A stretch of 64,000 nucleotides of DNA from Homalodisca vitripennis (Eukaryota > Arthropoda > Insecta > Hemiptera > Cicadellidae): the NCBI RefSeq assembly GCF_021130785.1, contig NW_025778842.1:1-64000 (forward strand). The letters are read 5' to 3'. The position numbers and the translations under genes were made by a program. Under the pieces are notes generated by a model. The model was not told where the DNA came from. It worked only from the letters and a program-made list of their open reading frames with translations, and searched no databases. Below, piece after piece: positions 37,397 to 48,818 of this stretch. How positions within the stretch are numbered: the first letter of the stretch is position 1; each line of letters opens with the position of its first letter.

Positions 37397-38310
37397 GTAT
37401 AGACAATCACATAAGAAAAATTGGTTTATTGTCAGTACTAGTGATGGCGTAAAGAAGCAATGTTGCTAATAGAAAATTAAGGTAAACACGTGAAGCGTGC
37501 GTACAAAAACTGTTTAATATCGATTGAAATATCAAAGGACAGGTAATTTATTGACTGGTTTTTAGATAATTCTACATATTTGTGTTCAGTATCCATTCAA
37601 CGCGTAACACTTAAGAGAAACATCAGCTAGAATAAGATGAGATGTTCAATGCCATGACCAGGCTTTACATGGATGAGTTACTTTTATAATATAGAGATCT
37701 AAGTTGTTCTTCATGGTTACCCACAGCAAATTACATCATAGTTCTAGAAAGTATTAATTACAGCACAAAACACAGAAACAGTTCAAATATAATGATAATG
37801 GAGTAAATTCTATTTTATTTTATTTGCACATGTTATAATTTTGTGGTTTTCGCTCTTCTTAGAATTTGCTTTATTAATGAAATATTTTGTAATCTGTGTG
37901 TAAATACAGAAAGAACCTTTTCTTGGGCTGTATTTAATTCTGTCTGTACCCATGGTGTGCAGAAAGAATCAATTCAGAACTTAGCAATTCCATGACCAAT
38001 CTCAGTAACACTTTGTATTTTCTCGTACATATCTGCTAAATATTTTAAAACTTATAAGGAGAAAAATTTCCTAAAATATTTATGGTTGACATTTTTCTGG
38101 CAATTTGCAGTAGGATAATTATTCACCTTGAGTTTAAATCAGTTTATGCTAAGTGTTTATGTATAAAATCACTAACTGTCTTATGTTTATTTAATACATT
38201 AAATATTGGTTTAAACTGTGATGACCATTTTTGAGGGAGATATGGTCCGTGATGTTCAATTGAATCAAATAGTTACTACATTTAACACCAGATGTTTCTC
38301 TCAAACTATT
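37397..38310 (+). repeat. Module M10
   Basis: Block A 'tagacaatcacataag' with 'gatggcgtaaag' and CACGTG (37487-37492). Block B 'atatcgattgaaatatc'. Block C 'gaccaggctttacatgg' then atgagttacttttata. D hairpin 37944-37962 (CTGTAC, CCATGGT, GTGCAG, with one G-T wobble). E 'aacaccagatgtttctctc' near 38284. The open frame 38218-38436 overlaps the end and is not conserved in M4 or M8. Confidence 0.7.
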
Positions 38311-39294
38311 ATAAAATTTGGTCATGAAAAACGAATTGCTAAAAAAATATATCTTTTTGTCAAAAAGGAATATAAATTACGTATCAATATTATTGCCCCT
38401 AATCCCAAGCCCTGTATCCTTGAGTGTAATTACTAAAGCTGTCCGGTAGGGATCAAGACAAACAAGCCTCTCATCAATGCTCCTGCTAGATTATTGCTAC
38501 CATCACCAGATCTAGCTGAGATGTGTCCTGATGTCTCCCGAGTCTGGTGCTTGTTATTGAGAGATATGGTAATTTACATTCCTTCCAGTGTTAATATAGA
38601 CACATATATGATGAACTTCTGAAAGTCCTGCTTTATTTAAAAACTATTCAAGAGCTTTTAAAGTCTTTGTGAAAGATTTAAGTAGGGTATAGTCAGGGAT
38701 ATCAACTTCTTCTAATACAAAAATCTATATCAGATATAGTTCAGATTGATGACAAATTCGGTGAGTTAGGCAAATCCTATACTCTACAACGTTTTAACCT
38801 TTCAAGCTTTTTAATTATGTTCTTCTCTCCTATCCATAAAATCATTTAAGACTATGTCCATAAAGTCTTATTTGTAATTGTAAACAGGACATCACGTACT
38901 CTAGTCTGTAAGATCCAAAGTATTTAGCTGTGTATCATAAATTTTTTTTTAATTCCGCCTAGTAACTTTTGTAGTTTGAACTAGTAAGCATAACTATATA
39001 TAAAATATTTACGCGGAATTTATTATATCTAAAAAATAATTTTATTCTTTTAATTAACACAAAAATATGCACAATACTGCACATAACTACAAGTATGCGA
39101 CACGTGTGATTTTTAAACTACATCGACAATGATATATTAAATAAAAGCGTTTAATATAGTTAATATAGACATGTAGAGAGTTTACAATAACAATGGTATA
39201 ACTTTTACCTTACAACAATTAACCTCTGCTATATTACAGCATCAACACTACATTTTACATAAACCTGGATTTCCGCATAAATGAAATTTTCAAT
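38311..39294. other. No gene seen
   Basis: 38440-38600 is slightly richer in G+C but has no recognisable frame. The remainder is A+T-rich. Confidence 0.45.
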
Positions 39295-40466
39295 ATTTAT
39301 TTATTTCCTTCCAACGGCCAAAAACCAATTTACATTTATTAACTTATAATAGATGATTAAATCATACTTAAACAAAAGGGCCAAACCAAACATGCAACTG
39401 GACTCTAAATCAGATCTAGGCATTATTAACGTATAAATAATGTAATAAGAAAGTATAAATTATATTAAAAATTAGTGAAAGTATATAATAAATTAGTGAT
39501 AATATTAACTTAATACACTACTGTAAGGTGTGATACCATATGGAGAAACAAACAGACAAATAATAACAGTGCAAATAAACTATACAATTATCAACAACAA
39601 TGAAAGATAAACTTTAAATGAATAAAAAGAGTAAAAAAATATTAACATTAATGACTGATAGTGGTAAATAAAAAACCTGAAAAAATAAAAAATATTTAAC
39701 TTAAATGCATGCACATTACTGTCTAAGACGTGACATATGAATAAATAAAGAGATAAATAATAACAGTGCAAATAAACTATATAAAGTAAACAACAATGGG
39801 GAAAATACTGTAAATAAATAACAAGAGTAAATTAAATATAGGTACCAACAGAGAAAAAAAAACTAGAAAAACAACAAATGCAAGCAATAAAATGTAAATA
39901 TATAACCAAGAGGCACAGTCGTAATTATAAATGTGTAACAAAAAACAAGCATAAACAATAACAGAGCAACACAACAAGAATAATGGGGGAAAAGATATCA
40001 GACGATATGTAAGTCATGACAGGCTAGTCTCAACTCTCTCCTGAAGGCATCACAGCTCATATTAAAGAAGTCCAGATATCTGGGGAGGTTGTTTGCCAGG
40101 CGTTGAAGACGTGGAAAAGCACTGTGGTACATGTACTGTGTGGTGTAGTGCCGCCTTGCAAACAGCTGTGGGTGACGAAGATAACGTGATGCCCGGAAGT
40201 CCAGCAATTCGAGCAGATCAGGTGCATCAATGACAGAGCAGATCAACTTCTTCAAGAAAAGCAGATCATGAACTATTCGTCTTGAATGGAGAGGTTCCAA
40301 GTTAAACTGAACTCGAAGGTCATCAACCGGCACATTACGGTACTCAAAGCCCAGCCGCAGCCCAATCAAACGAATGAAGCGGTTCTGTATGTTCTCAAGC
40401 CTATCAATATGACCAACAAGGTAAGGGTTCCAGACAGGGTTCGATAGGTAAGGGTTTCCTATCGAA
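39295..40466 (-). mobile_element. 5'-truncated non-LTR retrotransposon (Jockey/I-like LINE)
   Basis: Read on the minus strand, the fragment runs from a truncated reverse-transcriptase ORF C-terminus through an A+T-rich 3' UTR to an AATAAATAAAT-type tail at 39295-39308. Truncation at the 5' side is typical of target-primed reverse transcription. The 3' UTR holds two diverged copies of a ~195 base unit ('aataataacagtgcaaataa' at about 39560 and 39756). The 5' junction abuts a 9 bp inverted repeat (40440-40448 and 40458-40466). Confidence 0.65.
39998..40465 (-). pseudogene. LINE ORF2 C-terminal fragment
   Basis: The open frame continues upstream of its first ATG (40369) to the truncation point. 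It reads NPVWNPYLVGHIDRLENIQ (just downstream of the junction), then RFIRLIGLRLGFEYRNV, and ends YLDFFNMSCDAFRRELRLA before TGA at 39998-40000. This is the post-reverse-transcriptase tail of Jockey/I-clade ORF2 proteins: a W.PY..H...LE..Q.RF. segment followed by a region rich in L, R and H. The endonuclease and RT catalytic parts are absent. The fragment itself has no internal stop, suggesting a fairly recent insertion. Confidence 0.7.
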
Positions 40467-41119
40467 TATTCATAGTCGATCAGGTACAGCGAATATTCAC
40501 ATTCGAGTACTATGATTTGCTTTACGATTTGAAAGATTTTAAAGGGTGTACTTTATTTTAGATTATTTAAATCATACCAAGTCAAAGGTTTCAAAACCTA
40601 AGTAGGTTTCGTGTTTGAAAATGAAGGTAAATTAAGAGCAACATTGTAAAATTTTACATCGTAAGTGTCCCTTTATTTCATATATAAACTTTAGTATTTT
40701 AACGCGTAAATTATAACGTAGAAAAAGCAGCAAATCTTTAAAATTATTTATAAGGTATATGTTACTTTTATTTTAAACTATATATACCCTATTGGGAAGC
40801 ATATTTTAAGGTTTTATAAACCTTTCTAGTTGTTTTATATCTGATTAAATAAGGAATTTTCCTTCCTCACAGACTATGCCCATAATGGAAATTTACCAAG
40901 GACGTATGGAAGAATCTTTCTATAAACATCTTGTTGTAATTAATAATTCAACATTATTTTTTTTTGTATTTACACGTTTATCTCTTGAAAATCTAATGTT
41001 TATTTCAAACCAGATAGTTAGAATGTTGATTAACTGTCGTCGTAATTTAAAAGAGCTAGTCAAGATAAAAATAAAAATAATAAAACCTCAATGAAATACT
41101 ACAGTGTATACTTTAAATT
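40467..41119. other. No gene seen
   Basis: A+T-rich. Direct repeat 'cgaatattca' occurs at about 40464 and 40489. Confidence 0.5.
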
Positions 41120-42075
41120 ATTTAATATCCATGGAAACAAAAGAGGATACAAGTGTTTACATGTTTTTATTTCAGTTAAAAGTTTTATGTCGCACCAACT
41201 AGCTGCACGTAAATGAAGCACCACCAGGAACATGATGTAATGGCCAGAAGCAGGACCAGGTCCAGGGCCAGGATCAGGAATCACACGGATCAGTTGCTTT
41301 TATCATTTATACATATTTTCCCCTATCTATTGATATGGCAAGCAGTTTACACCCTAAACTATTATTCTCAACAAAAACACTGGAATAATTAAGTTTAAAT
41401 AAAATAATTTTGGGGTTGCAAAGGAAAGTAAACTTCTACATTTTAATATTATTTTATAATCCATTTTCTTTACGTAGAACAGCTATTAAATTAATATAAT
41501 AAGTTGTTTAATCCTCTGTACCAAAGGCGTACAGAGATAATATGTTAACAATTATCATCCTGACTTACATCATAGTAATTTATGAGCAATTTTGGCCTAG
41601 TGGATAAGAGATATGTTTATGAAAAGCTTTTTATAACTTATGTCTTACAACAACCTGTCCGGCATGTTCAAATAGGATCAGTACTAAAATGAGTTGAAGT
41701 AGGTGTATGCTAGCTCACAAGGATTAAAATGCCTTAATAAATTATGTTTGGTTGCTTAAATTCAATAAATATAAAAACATATTTTGCGGACTATAACAGA
41801 AATATGGTCTATATGTTTTTGATTATTTAATTAGTTCCTTAAAGAACACCTGATCTCTTCTACAGAACAGTAAATAAGAGAAGGGGAAGTTATACATAAT
41901 AGAAACGTCTGATTAGGTTCCAATATAAATAAAAATATTCAATCTTTTACTGTAAGTAATTAAAAATAATAGTATAATTTTTATAAAAAAAGAGTCGATG
42001 TAGAGAATAATGCGTCCAGCTGAACTGCTAAATCGAGAGGGATCATTGCTGGAGTAAAGTACTTTAATAATGGTG
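41120..42075 (+). repeat. Module M11; its 3' half is the start of duplication copy 2
   Basis: Block B 'atatccatggaaacaaaag' near 41126. Block C 'caccaccaggaacatgatg' with an extended run of CCAGGA-like hexamers (41250-41278), then 'cacacggatcagttgc'. C2 'gcaagcagtttacacccta'. Strong D hairpin with an 8 bp stem (41514-41521 and 41529-41536). E 'tgatctcttctacag' near 41851. F ends at about 42060. Confidence 0.7.
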
Positions 42076-42235
42076 TTAAGTATTATTGCATTAAATAACT
42101 TGTTTTTTATTGCCTAATATAAAAAGGCTACTTTTATTGAACAATAATTATGTATATACTTTTTGGGGCAATTTATACTCTATATTTGCCTTTATTTTAC
42201 TAAACTGTATATACTACATTAATTCTATATCTCTT

Positions 42236-42800
42236 TCTGCGGCCTAGTGCCTAAAATACCATTCCTTATTGGATTAAAATATTCACGTACAGTGACAGAC
42301 CAATGAACCATTGTTTCACGAATCAGCTGTTTACTGTACACTCACCAACCAATCACAACGGTTGACTTATCAATTGCCCACCTTGCAAGCGTAGGCACGC
42401 TTGCTCATTATACTCTCGGTCCCGCCTGGGGCACTTATGTACACTCTAGCCACTGCTTACCATACTTACTCTCTCCCCCATGTGTTACTCTCTCATTTAA
42501 ATATTAGTTTATCTCTATTTGTTGTACATTTACATTAACATTAAAGTCAGTGCTCTGGATTGGCAATCTCTACCAGAACGTCTCTGCTCCCGGACACCCG
42601 CGTCTACCGTGCTCTACAGGACTGGCCACAGTGTTATGAACTATTCGTTTGCGGTCGTATTGTGCGTGAGTGAATCCGTGAAGGACATCTTCCGTCTTCA
42701 CGCCTGCCGACAAGACAGCAGCCTATTTCCACACTTACTGATCACAACCTGGCCCTCAACAACAGCAGACTACGGTTAGGTACCTCTCATGAAAACAAAG
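42236..42800 (+). promoter_or_regulatory. CCAAT-box patch, copy 2
   Basis: Duplicate of 590-1146, with both CCAAT boxes and the AAAG|GTAACT donor at 42799-42802 kept. Single-base indels near 42480 and 42720 break the long frame present in copy 1. Confidence 0.35.
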
Positions 42801-45800
42801 GTAACTGTTTATTTTCTGCACTTTATTTGAATATGCACTGTTCATAAACTCATTATGTATAACCTGATGAACTCTTGTTAAAATCATTGTGTTCGGCGTC
42901 TTCACTGCCTAGTGTGAAGTGGTCCTTCTTAATCGAGCCTCTGAAATATTATTTCACGGTTCTCATAACCAAAATTCATTCTTTTCAAATGGTATAAGCA
43001 ACAAATATATCAATTAAATAAGAGTATTATTAAATCATACAAATAACCAAAGACGTTTATTTTTTTATTTATTAAATATTCTTAATTCATGATTTTGATT
43101 AAAATCCGTTTAGTTTCAGATTAACCATTAAAATCCTCAAATTTTATCAAATATCCGATATGGAAAATCCACGAAAAGCTTAAACTATTATAAAAAAGAA
43201 TTGAGACTTTGTTGAAAGTTGAAGGCTGTCTTTTTACCACATGTTGCTGTCTTTTTAATCTTCATCTTATGAAAACGATAACTCTCATAGGATAGTCTAA
43301 AAATAAGAACAATTCATAACATTATTTTTAACAGCCACACAGTAAGCTTGGTTTTACAAAATTGAAAGGTCTTGATTTTCCAAGGAGCTAGTGTTTGGTT
43401 CCTCGGAATATAGTATATTGTGACACCTGCATTAGTGTATTCTCTTTCTTTTCAAGACTTCCAATAATCAAAGTTAAATAAGTACATGGATTACTTTAAT
43501 TATACCAAGTAAGAAATATTCTAGATAATTTCCTTAGGTCCTTGATAATGATAAGAATTGTAAGAGTAGAACTACTATTTTGGGGCTTCCCTAAGGATGG
43601 AATCGCTTCTAATCCCCATAAACCTTTTTGTGGACGATCTGCTTAAGTCACAGAGTAGATTTGGTCTCTTTTGAGAGGGGTATAAAATATAGTTCAATCA
43701 AATGACTGTTTTAACTATTTATTAAAAAAAATTCTCTTAAATTATAAAAACGTATAATTTTTTAAATATAATAAAAAAAACACTTCTCAGCATGTTTTAA
43801 ATTCCAATAAAATTTGCAAGCAATGAGCAATGTATAAATGTAATATATTTTTTACTAAGAAACTGATAAAAATATATCTGGACTCTAATACATTGACGCC
43901 TACTGTAATCATTTTTCAAACTTTTTCCAAACTCTCTATTTTTCAAAATTATATAGCTAAAATTTGCATGTATATTTAAAGTAACATAACACACGTTATT
44001 CTAGATCAACAGGAATTCTACCACTGCAATTAACTAAATCTTATTCTAACACCAACTCATACTATCTAGCTCACGTGCTTTTTATAAATATGAGTAAACA
44101 GTTTCCAAATTTTAGTTTTTTCAATGAAATTTCTACAATTATTTTCAAAAGGAAAGTTAACCAGTGGTTATTATCATTGTCTATTGAGGAGGCCGAGGCG
44201 GTGCTGTCTACGAACTACGGGCGGACAGTTTGACATGTAAACAGCCACCACTCCTATCCCATCATCATTCATTATCACTAACCTATTATAATCTGCGGTG
44301 ACCCTGCTTAATTACCATTGTAGCTAATATGTATATGTTTTAAAATTAATAATATTCAATGTTTTAAAACAGGTACAAATCAAAATTACGCGGTTTTTTT
44401 CCTTTTAATATATTCATTGCATATTCGCATGTGTATGTGCATGCATATATGTATATATGTATGTGTGTGTGTATGTATGTGTGTGGTGTGTAATGGTGTA
44501 TTATTTTGTACTATATTTATATTCATTTTTTTAATTATATCCAGTCCGTTATTTCTTCAGGCGTGAGCAACTCGAGTCTGCGCACAGGCATCATAGCCCA
44601 TGCAGGCTCATTTCCCGAGGACAATGTTTTTATACATGATGTTATTTTTATGATGTTTATTTTATGTTGTTTTTTTATGTTGTTTAGTTCAACAGTACAT
44701 AAATTTTTGGATCTCAAATTCCTACTTATATTTAAAAACGTTAAACCCACTATTTGGGGTGAAAGATCAATGAAAGAACCACTTAAGGCTCTCTTCAGGA
44801 TCGCGTCCTTTCTTCTTGTTATGGACGTTTAGGTCTGTAACAGTACAGGTCTTTTGGCACAGGTGTATGCAGATGTGATGACGTGATAATTCTAGTAACT
44901 GGTAAATTGAAACCTCAGTCACGTCTAATAACCTAAAGGGAGCAGTAAACGGTAAAATAGGATTGTCTTTGGCTGCCCTTGTCAACTTTAGAGAAGGGCA
45001 TCATTTGGAGCCATCGGTCCTTCTTGCCGAGGAGGCTCTACTATCGAGTTGATGTCTCAAGTTAAGTTCTAAATGTTGCTGTTGACAGGTGACTGAGTTG
45101 AGGACCACAACGGAAGAGGTGTTACTAGGAGAATACGGTTTCTAATGCAGTTCAGGCTTTCAATCGGAGAGTCTTGTGGTTTACAGCCTGATCTATTGTA
45201 ATCAATAACCGGAGGTAACCCAACTGATCCGGTTACTGCCTTAGATGGTTGTCTTAGTCTAGCTTATTTCTGTATTGTAATATTGAGGATAACTGTTTAC
45301 TCACTTCAGTGGGAAGGGCCTTATCTAATCTTACGCTATAAATGAGTTGCTAAATAACCATGCTGATTCAGGTGTATAATGTGCTATACATGATTTTAGA
45401 ACACAAATCTCAACGATTTACCTTTGGCAAATCCTTCAGAATTATAAGGTTATCAACGAATGATTTGTTCAAAGGGGGCTTCACAGATCAACGCCATGCT
45501 CGGTGATACCTTATAAGGTTTTCTTTATAAAACAATAACTAAGAAAATAATACACATTTAAAATTTTGGAAATTGTGCGTTTGTAAGACTTGATTCACAG
45601 AAAAACAAACTGTAATTAATTCATGGAAAAATAGTCTCAAATGTGGGCATCAGTTTAATTACATTGAGAAAGAATACTAGAACATTTTTATAATTTATAC
45701 TTTGTGGTTTAACAACCTCAAAATATAAACTCTTTTTAGAAAAGTATATATTTGAAAGTTCTTCCTCTCAATTTCCAATCCAAAAAGCATACTACAAAAT

Positions 45801-47199
45801 AGTCGTTTATAAAGGCTTAAAAAACATGAGTTATTAAATATTTATCATTTGATTATAAATTAAAAATGAAGTAGCCCAAATACATATTTATAAACATTTA
45901 ATATGATGCGCAGCAAGGAAAAAGGTTTGCTTATGCTTCAAAATAACTTTAGTTTTTTATTGTAACTAAATGGTAGTTCCTGTTTTTTTAAGTTATTACT
46001 GCAATTAATGAACACTTAAAGATTGCAACATGCCAATATTTTAGATAATATATGCATTGCGTTGTTCATTGTGCCCTTAAGTGTATCCAAAATTGCTAGG
46101 TTATGTATCATTCCACTATGTATTCTGTTCTATTATACATATCTGGCGTTAATGTGTCTCACGTGTGCATAATAAACAGTCTTTTTACCTTATTTCTTAG
46201 ATACAATTTTCAAAAAAAACCTCTAATTGGTTTATTTAATGATTTATGAATTTATAAATTGGAGTCTACTTTCTTAATAACTAGATTAGTTAGCTAATAA
46301 CGTTTCAAAATGTAATATCTTATCAAGATTGTTATTTGAGATAATATACTCATTTATAAGCTTGCATTCTTTCAAGGCTTCGTGTGAAATTCATTACTAG
46401 TGTATGCTGATATAAAAGTGAATAATATTCTCTCACAATGAGGCTTTGTATCTGAGACGCTTACATAATGAGTAATAATAATATCTCCTGTGTGTCAATT
46501 CTACTTCGAGTTATTATATTTATTTGTGAGCCACTGGTATTGTGTTAATTTGAGTTTACAACTATCGCTTGATATTAAATCGACTTTCAGGATTATCTAA
46601 TAATGTGACTTAATTGCCTATTGAGACACTCGCCTATTAAAAACGTTTTGGGACATATCCCGCAAGATAAACAATGTTATTAGAAGATAGCAGAATATGC
46701 ATATTGGTTTAACGTGTTATTGCTGCCATCTATATAAGTGCTTAATCATATTTAATACGATTTTCATCTTACTGTTAAATTGCTAAGTGTTAACAATTGA
46801 TTTAATTTGAAGTTAATTTCATTAAACATTTTAGGGAATTCTTTAAAATAAAAATACGCATACATTTACATTGAATTTAAGTAATGGACACATAAAATTT
46901 TGTTAACATTGTACACATTAGGTGAATATGTATTATAGTATTATAACAAATCGAAATGTCTTTAAAACAGTTAGTTTGCATTCATAATTAAATCTTAAAT
47001 ATGAATATTTAAGATTCCTTAGAGTTACAGATGTTATTTTTATAGTAAAAACGTTGTGTCGAATAGACTCACTGGATATTGTACCTAAACACTAATAATG
47101 TAGCACAATCATCACAACTTGAGACAGGGAATAGTCTTATTGTACATTTTATAATTATGTGTTATTCACTCATTTCTGTCCTTAAAATGTATGTGTTTG
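42801..47199. other. Copy 2 of 1147-5570; no gene supported
   Basis: Same content as copy 1, including the TG-rich simple repeat (44412-44492) and the short minus-strand open stretch (about 44535-44612). Confidence 0.5.
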
Positions 47200-48275
47200 G
47201 TTAATCAGACAACAAGCGTTCTGTCTAGTGATAGAAGAAGTCGTGACGTCAGCAATATAAGTAGAGAGGTGAGACGTACGCAGCAGTTGACATAAAATAT
47301 TATTTTATATCCATGGAAACAACATAGCTTTTACAATTTAATGTTTTTAATAATTCTAAAGTGTTTTGTCGCTTCATTTTTCAAATTTCGTTGAGTTCAT
47401 AGTTAGTCACGGAAGTACCACCAGGAACACGATGTGATGGTTTGAAGCAGGTCAGGACCAGGACTTACAGGTATGAGTTACGTTAATTCAATATAAATCA
47501 TAATTTTTACTCACTATTTCTCGTTACACAAAGCAGATTACATTCTAGTTTTATCCATAATTTAAAGCACAAAACACCAGAATAGTTAATATGTAGGGCT
47601 AACAGAAGTACAAATTAAAAATAGTTAAAACACTGCATTGTTATGTTTTATGTAAAAGCTACTAATTTATGTTTGGTGTTATATATAATCCTCTTAGTAC
47701 CCAAATAGTACAGGGAGAATCAGTTTACATTATTTTACACTACTGAGATGCCAACATATATTGGAAGTTTCACGTAGTGTTATCAAAAATATATATAACT
47801 GTTAATGGGAGACATTTTCATACTTGTTTTTTGCAGCAATCTTTCTAGCATTTCTCGTAAGCAAGATATTCGTGATGAGTTGTACTTAGTCAATGCTTTT
47901 TATTTAAAATATAACAAGAGCAACTAATTTTGTTTAACTTGTATACTATAATTTTTAAAAACTCAGTGCCAAAACAATGTGAAATAAATTTGTTCTAGAA
48001 GTTTCAACTCATTCTATTACTTACTGAAATTCACACCAGAGCTCGCTTTCAGAGTACAAGAGACAATAACAGACCCACCAAAATTATAAATTATTAGGAG
48101 TACCTAAATAGATTCTAATGCTAGATTTACATATTGCATTTTCCCTTTGTAATATTATTAATACAATTTCTGTTTCATGTCGAAATAAAATAAGTAGTTT
48201 TGGGGAATAATGCGTCAGGTAAACATCTAAATTGAGAGGGCACCCTGCCGGAGTGAACCATTGCCTGAATAACCC
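47200..48275 (+). repeat. Module M12 (duplicate of M1)
   Basis: All blocks of M1 are present: TGACGTCA at 47244-47251, block B near 47312, block C ending in the same CAG|GTATGAGT donor-like junction near 47472, D near 47693, E near 48030, F ending at 48275. Differences from M1 are few substitutions and small indels. Confidence 0.75.
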
Positions 48276-48627
48276 TAGCACACATCTTTAGCAATTTGTT
48301 TTATACAAAAGCATCAGTACATATTTAAATCCAGAATCCAAAAGGCAGGGCTCCCAGTGGCATACAGAATCCTCTCCCAAACACAAAAAAGTGCATATGA
48401 GCAAGTCTTGTATCAAAACAATGCTGTTTACCTTCTTTGACGTTCGAGAAATCGTCCATTTTGAGTTTGTGCAGCAAGGAAAGCTGTCAACGCAGTATTT
48501 TACCTAAAGGTGCTCGAGACCGAAACGCGGGATCGCCCGCGTCCGGGCTGATAAAGTCATCTTCAAGATCCACCATGAAAATGTCACAAACCACACGGCC
48601 TGTGTGATATTTTTGTTCCACTTACTG

Positions 48628-48818
48628 AAGAGAGAGATATGGGAAAGCACTGGGAGTGGGTGGAGCACATCCAAGCTCCAGTTTTAAAGCTCCTGAGAGG
48701 CACTCCAGTCGAGGAGTTCCAGGGTGATTTCCAAGTGTGGCAGAATTTTTCTACCCAGGTGTGTTTATGCAAGACTATTTTAAAGTATTTTGACCATTTG
48801 CACCAATCGAATGAATAA
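48628..48818 (+). pseudogene. Tc1/mariner-type transposase remnant, copy 2
   Basis: Duplicate of 6998-7193. A short deletion at 48640 removes the ATG-AAG-AGA start and shifts the upstream frame. TAA is at 48816-48818. It is a dead fragment. Confidence 0.45.

Noticed and set aside
38218..38436. 72-codon frame after M10
   Set aside because: It overlaps blocks E and beyond; the frame is absent in the aligned copies M4 and M8.
39580..39977. Two Phe/Leu/Tyr-rich minus-strand frames resembling membrane proteins
   Set aside because: They lie in the A+T-rich duplicated 3' UTR of the LINE; the composition alone explains the hydrophobicity.
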